Numbered from the stretch's first letter, positions 51,715-60,700 are shown. The stretch is DNA of 64,000 bases from Candidatus Sulfotelmatobacter sp. (GCA_017883385.1 JADGNQ010000003.1:79507-143506); one strand, 5' to 3'. Program-made: numbers and translations. Notes: a model not told the origin generated them from the sequence alone.

Positions 51715-52410
51715 CCCCCTCACACTGATCCTCGAGAACGACAACACCGCCCGGCTCGGCGTCGGCCGTCCCATCGACAATGCTGGACGGAACGTCGTGA
51801 AAATCAGCATCCGCTTCACTTGCGGCAGCACTTCTTTCGACTCTTCCGAATCGGAAAGAATCCGGTAATCCTGCACCCGACCGTTCTCGTCCACGTACGC
51901 TTCAATCACCAGCGAATCCGCGTTGATCGTGTCCAGCGTCATGCCAAACGCGCTCTGCTGCAACTGCGGCGCCGTGTTGACCATCACCAGCGGCACATCG
52001 TTATTCGCACGCAGGGAAGACGGCGCCACAAAGTACACCATCGCAATTCCAAAAATAATCAGCGCGCTCAGAAAGCCGGCTGTCGCCGGAACCATGAATG
52101 CCTCGAAACCGTTTTCCAGCCGCACCATTAATCCCTCGAACGGAGCCCGCTTGGCTTGGGCCACTTCCCGCGAAATCGCCAGCCGCAACTTCAATCCCAG
52201 ATCCGCCGGAACCTTCGGACGCCCCATGCTCATCAGCAACCGCTGCGTCTCGCGCAGCGACCGGTACTGCCGGTCACAAGCCGCGCAATCCGACAGATGC
52301 TGCTCCAGCGCGAGCATCTCCGTGCCCGTTACCGCTCCATCCAGATATGGCGACAACAACCGCTTCGCCTCGGGGCACTGCAATCCCGTCATCTTCTCGG
52401 TGCCCTTCAT
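51712..52410 (-). CDS. Anti-sigma factor with zinc-finger and TonB-C-like periplasmic domain
   Basis: The 232-residue protein is the likely regulator of the ECF sigma factor encoded just upstream. The N-terminal zf-HC2 (ZAS) domain shows CPEAKRLLSPYLDG and the ligand cluster HLSDCAACDRQ. One membrane helix follows (about 107-130, FMVPATAGFLSALIIFGIAMVYFV). The periplasmic end (about 160-232; LVIEAYVDENGRVQDYRIL, VKRMLIFTTFRPALSMGRPTPSRAVLSFSRI) resembles a TonB-C domain, an uncommon sensor end for an anti-sigma. Its ATG overlaps the sigma gene stop (TAATG), so the pair is translationally coupled. Confidence 0.85.
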   Translation of the reverse strand: MKGTEKMTGLQCPEAKRLLSPYLDGAVTGTEMLALEQHLSDCAACDRQYRSLRETQRLLMSMGRPKVPADLGLKLRLAISREVAQAKRAPFEGLMVRLENGFEAFMVPATAGFLSALIIFGIAMVYFVAPSSLRANNDVPLVMVNTAPQLQQSAFGMTLDTINADSLVIEAYVDENGRVQDYRILSDSEESKEVLPQVKRMLIFTTFRPALSMGRPTPSRAVLSFSRISVRG

Positions 52411-53150
52411 TAAATCACCTCGACCCTTCTACCCCCTCCAGCAACCTGCGTCTGCGAACTCCGCCCTTCTTTGTTTTCCTGCCTCGGAGCGGTTAACCCC
52501 AGTTCATTCCCAACCTCGCGCACATACGGCGTCAGCCTCTGCCGCAAAGCGTCCCGGCCGCGCGTCAGCCGCGATTTCACCGTTCCCAGCGAAATCTCCA
52601 GCACTTCGGCAATTTCTTCATACGACATATCTTCCAGATCGCGCAGGATCAGCGTCGTGCGGTACGGTTCGTGCAGCTTGCGTAACTCCTCTTCCACCCG
52701 AACCTGCACTTCGCGATGAGCCACATTGTCGAACGGAGAATCCGCGTGATCGGTCAACGCCACCGCCATCGCGTTTTCCCGGGCGGCTCCCTCCGACTCC
52801 ACCGGCTCAATCGAAGTCTCGCGCGCCTTGTGCCGGAACCACCACCGCCTCCGGTTCGCCGCCTCATGCAGCGCGATGCGGTAGATCCAGGTCTTCAGGC
52901 TCGATGAGCCGTGAAAGTGCTTCATCCCGCGAAAAACTTTCAGGAAGACGTCCTGCGTCGTATCGGCCGCGTCTGCCGGATCATTTACGATCCGGTACAC
53001 CAGTCCATACACGGGCTGCTGAAACTCGCCAATCAGCCACGCGTATGCCGTTTCCGAACCGGCCTTCAACTCCGCTACGATCGCTGCCTCTTCCTGCGAC
53101 CGTGCTCCGATGACACTTGCCAGATCACCCAAGGTGGTTGCTCCCGCCAT
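52410..53150 (-). CDS. ECF (RpoE-like) sigma factor
   Basis: The 246-residue sigma factor has region 2 (FQQPVYGLVYRIVNDPADAADTTQDVFLKVFRGMKHFHGSSSLKTWIYRIALHEAANRRRW) and region 4 (LHEPYRTTLILRDLEDMSYEEIAEVLEISLGTVKSRLTRGRDALRQRL). Between them is a linker of about 45 residues and a C-terminal basic tail. It directs RNA polymerase to its own regulon, held in check by the coupled anti-sigma. A GGAAC-N17-GTCTA pair 109-136 bases upstream of the start looks like an ECF promoter, suggesting autoregulation. Confidence 0.93.
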   Translation of the reverse strand: MAGATTLGDLASVIGARSQEEAAIVAELKAGSETAYAWLIGEFQQPVYGLVYRIVNDPADAADTTQDVFLKVFRGMKHFHGSSSLKTWIYRIALHEAANRRRWWFRHKARETSIEPVESEGAARENAMAVALTDHADSPFDNVAHREVQVRVEEELRKLHEPYRTTLILRDLEDMSYEEIAEVLEISLGTVKSRLTRGRDALRQRLTPYVREVGNELGLTAPRQENKEGRSSQTQVAGGGRRVEVI

Positions 53151-53258
53151 AATGGCGTCCCCTGATTATAGGATTTTCCACCCCAACCGCGCCCTGATAT
53201 TTCAACACCCTGGCCCAGTCCGGCCAACTACCAGCGGAGCCTGGACTTTCATTCCACA

Positions 53259-53286
53259 TAGACTCCACAACCCCCTCCAGAGTTCC
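53259..53286 (-). promoter_or_regulatory. Candidate ECF promoter of the sigma/anti-sigma pair
   Basis: On the minus strand GGAACT (53286-53281) and GTCTA (53263-53259) are separated by 17 bases, close to the RpoE-type -35/-10 pattern. It is about 109 bases before the sigma start codon. Confidence 0.4.
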
Positions 53287-53454
53287 CACCTGTAAGTGAT
53301 TTATTTTCAGTCGATCAGGAGGGGGCGCCATGGTGGGAAGCGCCCGTCCCCCCGCCGGACCATCAGATGTCAAGAGACAAACAGTCACAGCCCCTGCGGT
53401 TACCGGTGACCCTCACACCGGTCGCCCAGCGCCAGTCACAAAGAGTGCCCCTGT

Positions 53455-53665
53455 GATTCGTATCAGGCGATGCCTTCAGGTTCGACGGCATTCCCGCCCT
53501 CGCTCCGCTCGATCGGGAACGCCGTCGAACTCGAAAAAGTGTAAAGGATGTGGTGAGAACGATCTGTAAAGGATGTCGTGGAACTTTACACCTTCAGGCG
53601 TCGGCGTAAGTGCTGAGAAATCGATCCCGCCTTCAGGCGGTGGCCAATTCGCCTTTTTCAGCAAA
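53455..53665 (+). repeat. MITE-like element, copy 3, interrupted by a 110-bp insert
   Basis: GATTCGTATCAGGCGATGCCTTCAGG (53455-53480) and CCTTCAGGCGTCGGCGTAAGTGCTGAGAAATCGATCCCGCCTTCAGGCGG (from 53591) correspond to the two halves of the element at 39789. Between them, 53481-53590 is foreign: it contains the hairpin TTCGACGGC/GCCGTCGAA and the unit GTGTAAAGGATGTGGTG...CTGTAAAGGATGTCGTG...CTTTACAC, whose ends are inverted. CCTTCAGG flanks the insert on both sides, as an 8-bp duplication would. The rest of 53151-53912 (spacer of 762 bp) shows no gene that I can support. Confidence 0.65.
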
Positions 53666-53744
53666 CTGCTAGGCCTCGAGCCACGGTTATCGCTCCGCAT
53701 TCCGAATCCTCGCCGTCGCATATTTGTCCCATTTTGTTCAATTC

Positions 53745-53755
53745 TGAACAGACAG
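53745..53755 (+). promoter_or_regulatory. TGAACAGACAG motif upstream of receiver B
   Basis: TGAACAGACA starts exactly 168 bases before the ATG at 53913. The same 10 bases start 168 bases before the receiver gene at 63288. It is a possible regulator-binding site or shared promoter element. Confidence 0.35.
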
Positions 53756-53912
53756 ATGCTCTTAAGTTTCCTACAGTAACTCCATCATCGTCGGGGCTAT
53801 TACTTCCAACTACCTATCATGGGTCGCAGTTGGGAGTGCAGTATCCCCGGGTTATCCACATCGGGCAACAGAGAGCTAGCTCACCTTGTAACTATCCCGA
53901 GGAGATGCGGCT

Positions 53913-54320
53913 ATGGACTCCCCCACCGTTTTGTGCATCGACGACCGCCAACCAGTCTTGGAGCTTCGCAAAGCCACTCTGGAATCTCATGGTTATTGCG
54001 TCCACATTGCGTCGAGCAGCTGCGCCGCAATGAAGATTCTGGAACAAACGTCCATGGCCGCGGTTCTCCTGGAGTACAAACTGGAAGGTATGGACGCCGA
54101 AGCCGTCGCCTGGCATATCAAGCAACGGTTTCCCAACGTGCCGATCATCCTGCTCTCGGCTTACGCGCAGATGCCAGAGCGGATTCTCTGGTTAGTGGAT
54201 GAGTACGTGATGAAGAGCGAAATGCCAGACCGGTTGGTGGGGATCATGAGACGGGCAACGCAGCCGGACCGGATGGCACAACCCAATGAACGGGACCGGC
54301 GCCAGAGCGCAGCAGCATAA
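53913..54320 (+). CDS. Receiver-only response regulator (B), Asp replaced by Glu
   Basis: The 135-residue protein has a receiver fold (VLCIDDRQPVLELRKATLESHGY, PNVPIILLSAYAQMPERI, DEYVMKSEMPDRLVGIM) with Asp10-Asp11 and the conserved Lys (VMKSEM). The position normally held by the phospho-acceptor Asp is Glu54 in AAVLLEYKLEGMD. Compare LLDYHMPEMNG in the receiver at 63288. Glu at this site often mimics the phosphorylated state, so this protein may be locked 'on' or act without phosphorylation. The C-terminal 20 residues are Arg/Gln/Asp-rich. GAGGAG precedes the ATG. Confidence 0.85.
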   Translation: MDSPTVLCIDDRQPVLELRKATLESHGYCVHIASSSCAAMKILEQTSMAAVLLEYKLEGMDAEAVAWHIKQRFPNVPIILLSAYAQMPERILWLVDEYVMKSEMPDRLVGIMRRATQPDRMAQPNERDRRQSAAA

Positions 54321-54418
54321 GGCTCCACACTGTCTCTGGTGTTGCCCAATGCAGCGTGGTCTCTACCGTTTGTTGACAAGGCCACGATTCGTATCAGGGC
54401 AGCGACTCTCTGGCGTGC

Positions 54419-54826
54419 TCACTTCGCCAGCGCCCCCGCCGGAACCTCCAGCTTCAACTTCTGCACGATCCCCGCCAGTGCCGCCAGCAATGCCTCACAC
54501 CCCTTGTCCAGCTCCGATTTTTCCAGGAATGCGCAAGCTCCGTCCTGTTGCAGACGCGCGGCATTCTTGTGCGATAGCCCCGTAAGAACAATCACCGCAA
54601 TGCCCGCCGTCGCCGGATCCTTCTTCAACGCCTTCAGCACATCCGGCCCCGTCATCTTCGGCAGCAACATATCGAGCAGGATCACGTCCGGCATCTTCTC
54701 CCGCGCCAACTGCAACGCATGCTCACCGTCCATTGCCGTACTTACTTCATACCCAGCACGCGCCAGCGCCCGTTCCGTGGCTAGCCTCAAAAATTTGCTG
54801 TCGTCGACCAGTAGAATCTTGGTCAT
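54419..54826 (-). CDS. Receiver-only response regulator (C)
   Basis: The 135-residue product (from ATG 54826) is a CheY-like receiver with Asp8-Asp9, phospho-acceptor Asp52 (VILLDMLLPKMTGPDVL), a Thr in VLTGLS and the Lys in FLEKSELDKG. A C-terminal helical tail (IVQKLKLEVPAGALAK) extends it slightly. The segment DMLLPKMTGPDVLKALKKDPATAGI is nearly repeated in the next gene (55031), so the two are recent paralogues. No kinase or output domain is nearby. Confidence 0.9.
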   Translation of the reverse strand: MTKILLVDDSKFLRLATERALARAGYEVSTAMDGEHALQLAREKMPDVILLDMLLPKMTGPDVLKALKKDPATAGIAVIVLTGLSHKNAARLQQDGACAFLEKSELDKGCEALLAALAGIVQKLKLEVPAGALAK

Positions 54827-55030
54827 GCGTCGCACTGCTTTCTCCGCACGGAATCTCCCTCTCCCCCTCAGGGAAGCGGCGCCGGCACTGCTGGCGTGAT
54901 CCCAGCATTCAGGTTGTCTATCGGCGGAATTGCAGAACAGACCAGCAGCACGGCTTTACGCGAGGATGAGATTTCTTTCAGACTTCGTCAACATTCTACC
55001 CAGCAGCGGCAGCACGGGCCGCGGCTCCCT

Positions 55031-55411
55031 TCACTTCTTCAGCGTCTTTTCAATCGCGGCTACCAGCGAGTTGGGTCCGCCTCCCAACATCACTTCCGAC
55101 TTCTCGAAGAAGCCGGCAGCGCCATCCCTTTCGAGCGCTTTTGCGTTCAGCTGCGACAGGCTGGTCAGCATCATCACCGGAATCCCCGCCGTCGCTGGAT
55201 CGTTCTTCAATGCCTTCAACACATCGGGCCCGGTTATCTTGGGCAGCATAATGTCGAGCAGGATCAACTCCGGCGCGTGCTGCCGCGCCAGCCGCAGCCC
55301 CTCTTCCCCGTCGTTCGCGCACATGACCTGATATCCCGCCCCCGTCAACACACGCTCCGTCGACACTCGGAGAAACTTGCTGTCCTCGACCAGCAGCACT
55401 TTCACCGGCAC
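55031..55411 (-). CDS. Receiver-only response regulator (D)
   Basis: GTG at 55411 is preferred: GGAGG lies 7 bases upstream and the product then begins MPVKVLLVEDSKFLR. The acidic pair is Glu-Asp (LVEDS), the acceptor Asp lies in LILLDIMLPKITGPDVLKALKNDP, the switch Thr in MMLTSLS and the Lys in FFEKSEV. At 126 residues it is a minimal receiver. It is tandem with receiver C in the same direction, with 204 bases between, and looks like a gene duplication. Confidence 0.9.
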   Translation of the reverse strand: MPVKVLLVEDSKFLRVSTERVLTGAGYQVMCANDGEEGLRLARQHAPELILLDIMLPKITGPDVLKALKNDPATAGIPVMMLTSLSQLNAKALERDGAAGFFEKSEVMLGGGPNSLVAAIEKTLKK

Positions 55412-55499
55412 CGTCTTGCCTCCTTCGGGCAGACCCATTCCCGTCATCAACAGTATGCGCCCGGGCTGTCTCTTGTGTCGTCGCTGATTGCGTGGATGA

Positions 55500-55706
55500 T
55501 TACTGTCCGGGGTGCCCTGCGCGGCCGGGTCGCTTCCGTGGAGAGAAACTCGGCGCCTCGTTGACCAGCGCTCTCACCGCCGCACGGCATGCCGAGCGCA
55601 ACTCCTCCTCATGCCCGTCGGGAATCGCCTTGGTCAGCAGCAGCATCGTCGTCCCATGTAACGTAGCCCACACCGCCAGCGCCAACTGTGTGTAATCCTC
55701 CGGCAA
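55500..55706 (-). pseudogene. TetR-type regulator C-terminal fragment
   Basis: The frame reads NFEAKRLGGLPEDYTQLALAVWATLHGTTMLLLTKAIPDG followed by EEELRSACRAAVRALV, which resembles the WHG-type ligand-binding end of TetR regulators. There is no helix-turn-helix part upstream; within about 70 bases the DNA becomes unrelated. It seems to be a 3' remnant. The neighbouring 55707-55864 stretch shows no gene that I can support. Confidence 0.45.
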
Positions 55707-55864
55707 ACCGCCCAGCCGCTTCGCCTCGAAATTCCTGCGCCCTACGCCCGAACAATTTTCAGTCGAGGATCAGGTTCTCCGCTGGGTCAAGGACGACCGC
55801 TACTAACCCGCCCTCGACCCGCAAAGTTTCTTCACCCCCGCGCTAATCCATCACGAGGGGGTGG

Positions 55865-56383
55865 CTAAGCACCGCCCCACAACACTCTCAGAAGCCGCGC
55901 CCCCAGCGACATCCGCTCCACCGGCGTCTCCTCCACGCACGCCTCGATCCGATCCACCCGCCCCGGTTCCTGCTTTTCCCTCCGCAGCAAATGCCAAGCT
56001 TCCCTGTAAGGACCGTACTTCGCCCCCTTCAGCTTCGGATACAGCGCAATGCTCCCCTGCCCTACCACCAACTCCGCCGGAATGATGTACCACAAGTCTT
56101 CCTGGAAGATATAAGCTGCCAGATATTCAAACGGATCCCCCTGATACGGCCCATCGCTCCCCCGCACCGTGCACGAATACCCTCCCCGATCTTTAAACAT
56201 CGTCGACTTCACCTGCACTCGCACAAACCTTCCCTCATGCTCCACCACAAAGTCATACGGCATCACTTCTCCCCAGGGCTTGTTCAAATGCAGCCCCAGC
56301 TCAATGGCCCGCATCATGAACCGCAACTCCACCCACTCTCCCCGCACCTTCGGATGCTTAATGTTCATCCCCCGATTTTTCAT
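55865..56383 (-). CDS. PD-(D/E)XK endonuclease, group I intron-associated type
   Basis: The 172-residue protein matches the small PD-(D/E)XK family first noted with group I introns. Visible are GEWVELRFMMRAIELGLHLNKPWGE, YDFVVEHEGRFVRVQVKSTMF (Asp then Gln-x-Lys, the catalytic core) and AAYIFQEDLWYIIPAELV. No intron is visible here. Relatives occur as free-standing nucleases in many bacteria. The ATG 56383 is preferred because GAGGTGAGGAG lies directly before it. The C-terminal basic tail (SLGARLLRVLWGGA) is not conserved. Confidence 0.85.
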   Translation of the reverse strand: MKNRGMNIKHPKVRGEWVELRFMMRAIELGLHLNKPWGEVMPYDFVVEHEGRFVRVQVKSTMFKDRGGYSCTVRGSDGPYQGDPFEYLAAYIFQEDLWYIIPAELVVGQGSIALYPKLKGAKYGPYREAWHLLRREKQEPGRVDRIEACVEETPVERMSLGARLLRVLWGGA

Positions 56384-56507
56384 ACTCCTCACCTCTCCTC
56401 CGGATTTCAAGTCCAGGAATTCGCCACCAACGTGTTTCAGGATTTACTGCCGATTTACTGTGTTAGAAGCGCTGTCATCTTGCGCAGTCGAAAGATCCCT
56501 GCCGGCC

Positions 56508-56549
56508 GGGTGCCCCATTTCTCGCGCGTCCTTTGCGCGAGAAGTGGGG
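56508..56549. repeat. GGGTGCCCCATTTCTCGCGCG hairpin repeat
   Basis: GGGTGCCCCATTTCTCGCGCG pairs with CGCGCGAGAAGTGGGGA-type sequence. It is preceded by a partial GTCATCTTGCGCAGTCGAAAGATCCCT repeat (56473-56501) and, in the 56384-56989 spacer, followed by a further copy at 56736-56766. No gene is visible in this spacer. Confidence 0.7.
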
Positions 56550-56584
56550 ATTTCCCCTACAACAGCTCGACCTTTCACAACCAA

Positions 56585-56613
56585 CAAAAAACGCGGCCCA
56601 CAAGGGCCGCGCC
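56585..56613 (-). terminator. Intrinsic terminator-like hairpin, orphan
   Basis: CGCGGCCC-ACAA-GGGCCGCG is a perfect 8-bp stem. On the minus strand it is followed by TTTTTT, the classical intrinsic terminator form. No minus-strand gene that I can support ends here, so it may be left over from a lost gene. Confidence 0.6.
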
Positions 56614-56989
56614 TATTTCTACCACCATTTGGACTATGCCACACCCGGAGCACGAAAGGGAATCCCTCGCACCAAATAAATCCCGTGCAATTCCCATTTT
56701 GGGAATCAGTCTCATCCACCCGGACGCACGAGCCCTGTCATCCTGAACGCAACGAAGGACCTCTGCACTCCATTGCGCCACCGCTTCGGTCGCGAAACCC
56801 TGCTCTGGAGCCAAGCGGCGAAAGAATGCAGCCCACAACTCGCCCTGAGTCTGCCGAAGGGGCGTAAGGACGGTACGGATCCAGACACGGAAAGCCGAGG
56901 CGGTTCTCCACACGAGCATGGACCGAAAAAGTTGCAACCCATCCACGCCCCTGCCAGTAATACCCAGTAGAGAAGCAACAGGAGGACCT

Positions 56990-57545
56990 ATGACGAACGC
57001 AGACTCTGGGATCGCTCCATCATCCACGCCATCGCCCGCGCAGGGCGACCGCTGGCTCACGGCGCTAGCCTCGCTGCTGGTCGGGGGAGCTTTCTTCTCC
57101 TTGTGGTTCTGGCTGCTGCCGCAGTGGCTCGGTTTCCGCGTGGAAACCGCGGGCGCGGCGCGCTGGCGATGGCTGGCGGCGCTTCCGTCGGTGCTGGGAT
57201 TCGCCGTCGCCCTGCGCTGCATATGGGATTTCGGCTGGACGGGCCGCGGCACGCCGGCTCCCAATTGCTCCCCCTCAGCGCTTGGTCGTGGTCGGCTTCT
57301 ACCGCTACGTGCGGAATCCGATGTACCTGGGTTTCGCCGCGGGATGGATCGGTCTATGGATCGTCTTCGCCCACGCGAATCCGGCAGCCATTGCCGCCGT
57401 GGCCGCTGTCGCACTGGGCATACATCTGTTTGTGATGTTCTACGAAGAGCCGACCCTGCGCGGGAAGTTCGGGGCGGACTACGAAGAGTATTGTCGAAAC
57501 GTGCGGCGATGGTGGCCGAGAGTGCGGGCTTGGGAGAAGGCGTAG
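56990..57545 (+). pseudogene. Frameshifted isoprenylcysteine methyltransferase-like membrane protein
   Basis: GGAGG precedes the ATG at 56990. The first part has two membrane helices (LTALASLLVGGAFFSLWFWLLP, LAALPSVLGFAVALRCIWDF) and ends near GRGTPAP. One extra base at about 57265 shifts the frame, and the second part reads QRLVVVGFYRYVRNPMYLGF, LGIHLFVMFYEEPTLRGKFGADYEEYCRNVRRWWPR, the typical ICMT/PEMT motif pair. Joined, it would be a membrane methyltransferase of about 184 residues. The single-base shift is AATT within CCCAATTGCT, which could be a sequencing error. Confidence 0.8.
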
Positions 57546-57667
57546 GGGTGGACGGATTGGCGGGCTTTGGGGAGAGTCAAAGTCAAAGGCCGCGGGCGTG
57601 GGCGCCCGCGCCACATGGATGCTGTCGTCACATGCACTGCACTGCACATGCACTTCTAAAGTCAAAG

Positions 57668-57715
57668 TCCCCACCCTAATCTCGCCAAAGAGCGGCGAGA
57701 TTAGGATGGGGCACC
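57668..57715. repeat. GGGTGCCCCA-type hairpin repeat, variant
   Basis: CCCCACCCTAATCTCGCC and GGCGAGATTAGGATGGGGCACCC form a long imperfect stem. It is placed between the convergent methyltransferase-like and 1,200-residue genes, so it may terminate both. Confidence 0.7.
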
Positions 57716-57730
57716 CGACACCCGGCGCAA

Positions 57731-60700
57731 CTAGTGCAGCGCTTCCAGCGCCGGCTGAACCCACTTAAGCACGATGTTCGAGATCGAAGGCACTTGCGAC
57801 CCAAAGATGGTGAGGAACGGTACGGCTCCGTACTTCAGCAACTGCAGGTAAAAGCCCGTGCCCAATTCGCCCGGAGACCGGTCGGAAAACCGGCTCAGCA
57901 AGGCGTTCCGCTCCATTTGGGCGATGACTATCACGATGCCTCCACCCATGAAGGCGAACAGACCAAAGAACCACCAATCAATGGCCTGATCGGCACGGAA
58001 CGCATACGTGTGCAACGCCGCGAACAACAACGAAACGGCAACCCCGAGAAAGAACAGGATATTGCGCAGCTCGCCCATGATCTTGCGAATATAGGCATAG
58101 AACGGCAGCGCCACGATGTCCTCAGCCAGCACATATTTCAGATCCGCCGGCGGTGGTTCCTGATCTTCCTTGGTGCCCGACGATCCCCGTGTCCAATATT
58201 CTTTCAGTAGCCGGGTGCTCAGAATTTCGTTCAGATTTGTCATTTCCCGGCGAGCTTCGCGTTGATGGTCTTCTCGCCTTCTGGAGAGTATGAGCACCGT
58301 TGAAATCGGCGAGCCGCCTACGACCCTCTGCTCTACTGTTTTCATCTTGACGACTTTTTCCGTCATCAGCACGCCCATCCATGATTCGAGTCGGGCTTGC
58401 AGGGCCATATTCTGGACGCTTGCATCCGCTCGCGCCAACGCGCGCAGCCGGTCCAGCACCTGACGCAGCAGAAAGCTGTTTTGCGACGAACTCCAGTGCA
58501 GGATGGGCAGAGATTTCTCCCGCGGTAAGCGCTGGAACGCGGATCGGATGGGCAGATTCTCCAAGTGTTCGAGAATATTTCGCAAGTGAACCCAAATGTT
58601 GATGAACCGGAACCAGTTCAACCACAAGGTGAGCACAGCGAGACCAAAGAAACACAAAGCGAATCTCGACACCCGCGAAGGTTCAATCATGTCGAGCGAG
58701 ATCCACGGCCGGAAGGCCAGGATGGAAAATGCGAATACCACCCAGAAGCCGGCCATCCACTTCCAATCCGACAGCGGACCCAGCAAGCACGCGTCGATCG
58801 CCTTGACGTCTCTGTCCAGGTCTTGCCGGATCACCTGATCCAACTTCAAGTTGAACATTTCTACATATCGATGTTCCCAATAGGAGAGCCGCCTCAGATA
58901 GGCCCATACTCCGAAATACAACACCAGCAGCACCGAAGCCAGGGGCAGCGTGGGCGCAACTCCGCTCGACAGACTGAGGTCGCGGAAGTGAAGGAAGGCA
59001 TTGTCGAAGCGGGCTTCGATCGTCATGGTTGCCCAGAAGGCTCCGGCGCCAACCATAACTAGGGTTCCGGCGATGGCGGTCCGGAAAATCCGGGCTGGAC
59101 TCATAATCTTGCGGCGCTCGTCAGGAACTACGACTCGTTCTTGCTGACGGTACAGTACAAATAGCCGTTGCAGCAGTATCCCGGCCGTCGACAGGAGAAG
59201 TGCAGTCACGCCAGTCACGGCGCCCGCCAGCAGCATGTAACCCCGGCCCGACCGATAGAAGAAGAGATAACTCGATCCTAGAATGATTTGCGCCAGCGCG
59301 ATCGTTAGAACGGCCATCAGGTGGCAGAAAAGTCGGACGAGGGTTACGGTGCTTGTCCTGTCGCCAAGGTCAAAATCAAGTTTGAAGTAGGAAGGCACTA
59401 TCCTACGAAAGCCCAATGCAAGAGCATGCAGCAGTCCCAACATGGCGATGGAGCCCCAGAACGCGATAGGCAAGAACTGCGGCGGCCCGAGTTCGAGGGA
59501 ATGGAGCTTAAGGTCGGCCTTATTGACGTCGTTATAGTTCAAGATCTTGATCGGATAGTGCCCGGCCGTGCCGATCGTCGCCAGCCAAAGCGGTCTGTGT
59601 TGCGCCTTGCCGGGAGCGGACACTTGCTGGCTTGCCGACACGCCCGCTGGCCACTCCCATTCCAGTTGTTTCAATTTTGTGTCCGGCGGAAGCCAGCGTG
59701 CGTCACTCAGCAGTTGAACAAACGCGTTGTACTCACCTTCCTGGAAGGCGCTGGGAAAGGTAATCAGGTGCCGCTCGCTGGGATCTTTCCGATCTCGTTG
59801 ATCGAAGGTCGAACTCCAGAACTGGTTTTGCGGGATGAGCGGGTAATTACTCACCAGCAACGTTCCGTTCAGCGAACCGACGTCCGGCGTACGCAGGAAG
59901 AGCAGGTCGGGGTCGCGCACGAACAAGCGCACATCCGGGGACGACTCTTTGATGGAGTGAATGAGGAACGCTTCATCCATGGGGTCGGTGGCCAGCACAC
60001 CAAGGGCTTTGATGCCTTGTGCCTTGAGCGTGATGGACAGAGTCGACAGTACGGCCTCCTGGGAAAGCGGAGTCTGCCGGTCCCCATACGTCTGCAAGTC
60101 GTCCCGCTGCGCGGCTTCCGCGTCTTGCCACTGCAAGCCCAAACCGGTCTGGGCTGTCGCTCCCGTAGGAGTTGCCTTGCCGGCTTCTTCGCCATAAGCA
60201 TTTCGCAGCTTGGAGATTTCTCGCGGAAAATGTAGAAACCAGAGTTGGGCCGTTTCATCCGGTTTGCAGGATTCGGAATCGCGCTTCTCATCAGCCGGAC
60301 CCTGTCTCCCATACTGGGTGCCCTCTTCCGACAGAATCGCGATCTGGTTGCTGCGATAGCCAAAGGTACCTGCGCCCTTCACGAACTCGCACAGCGCTTC
60401 GCGGTCCCCGGTTTGCATGACGGCAAACGTGGAGCAGCTTTCCTTGGTTTCGCTATACCCTTCCGCGTTGGTGACCGACCCACTGACGGCATGAATGCAT
60501 TTTGTCGACCCGAGCCCCTTCTCCAGATCCTTGAGAGACGCAACCGATCCCGAAAAATTCGGCCCGGCCAACCGGATCGCATCCATGCCGGGCGACACTT
60601 TTTCGATCATCGTGCCGGCATTGGAAAAAACTGGCCGATCCAGTCCTTCCGTAGGCATTTCCGGAATGAGAAAAACCAGCAAGTACCGCGGCCGCAGTTT

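Noticed and set aside
53163..53168. TATAAT as a -10 box for the ECF sigma gene
   Set aside because: It lies only about 14 bases before the start codon with no matching -35 at the right distance; the GGAAC/GTCTA pair fits better.
55740..55805. Short plus-strand frame ending EDQVLRWVKDDRY
   Set aside because: It is too short, with no start or neighbours; it is probably debris next to the TetR fragment.
56575..57414. 279-residue minus-strand open frame over the methyltransferase-like gene
   Set aside because: It runs through intergenic repeats, is Arg/Ser/Pro-rich, and opposes clear ICMT-type motifs on the plus strand.
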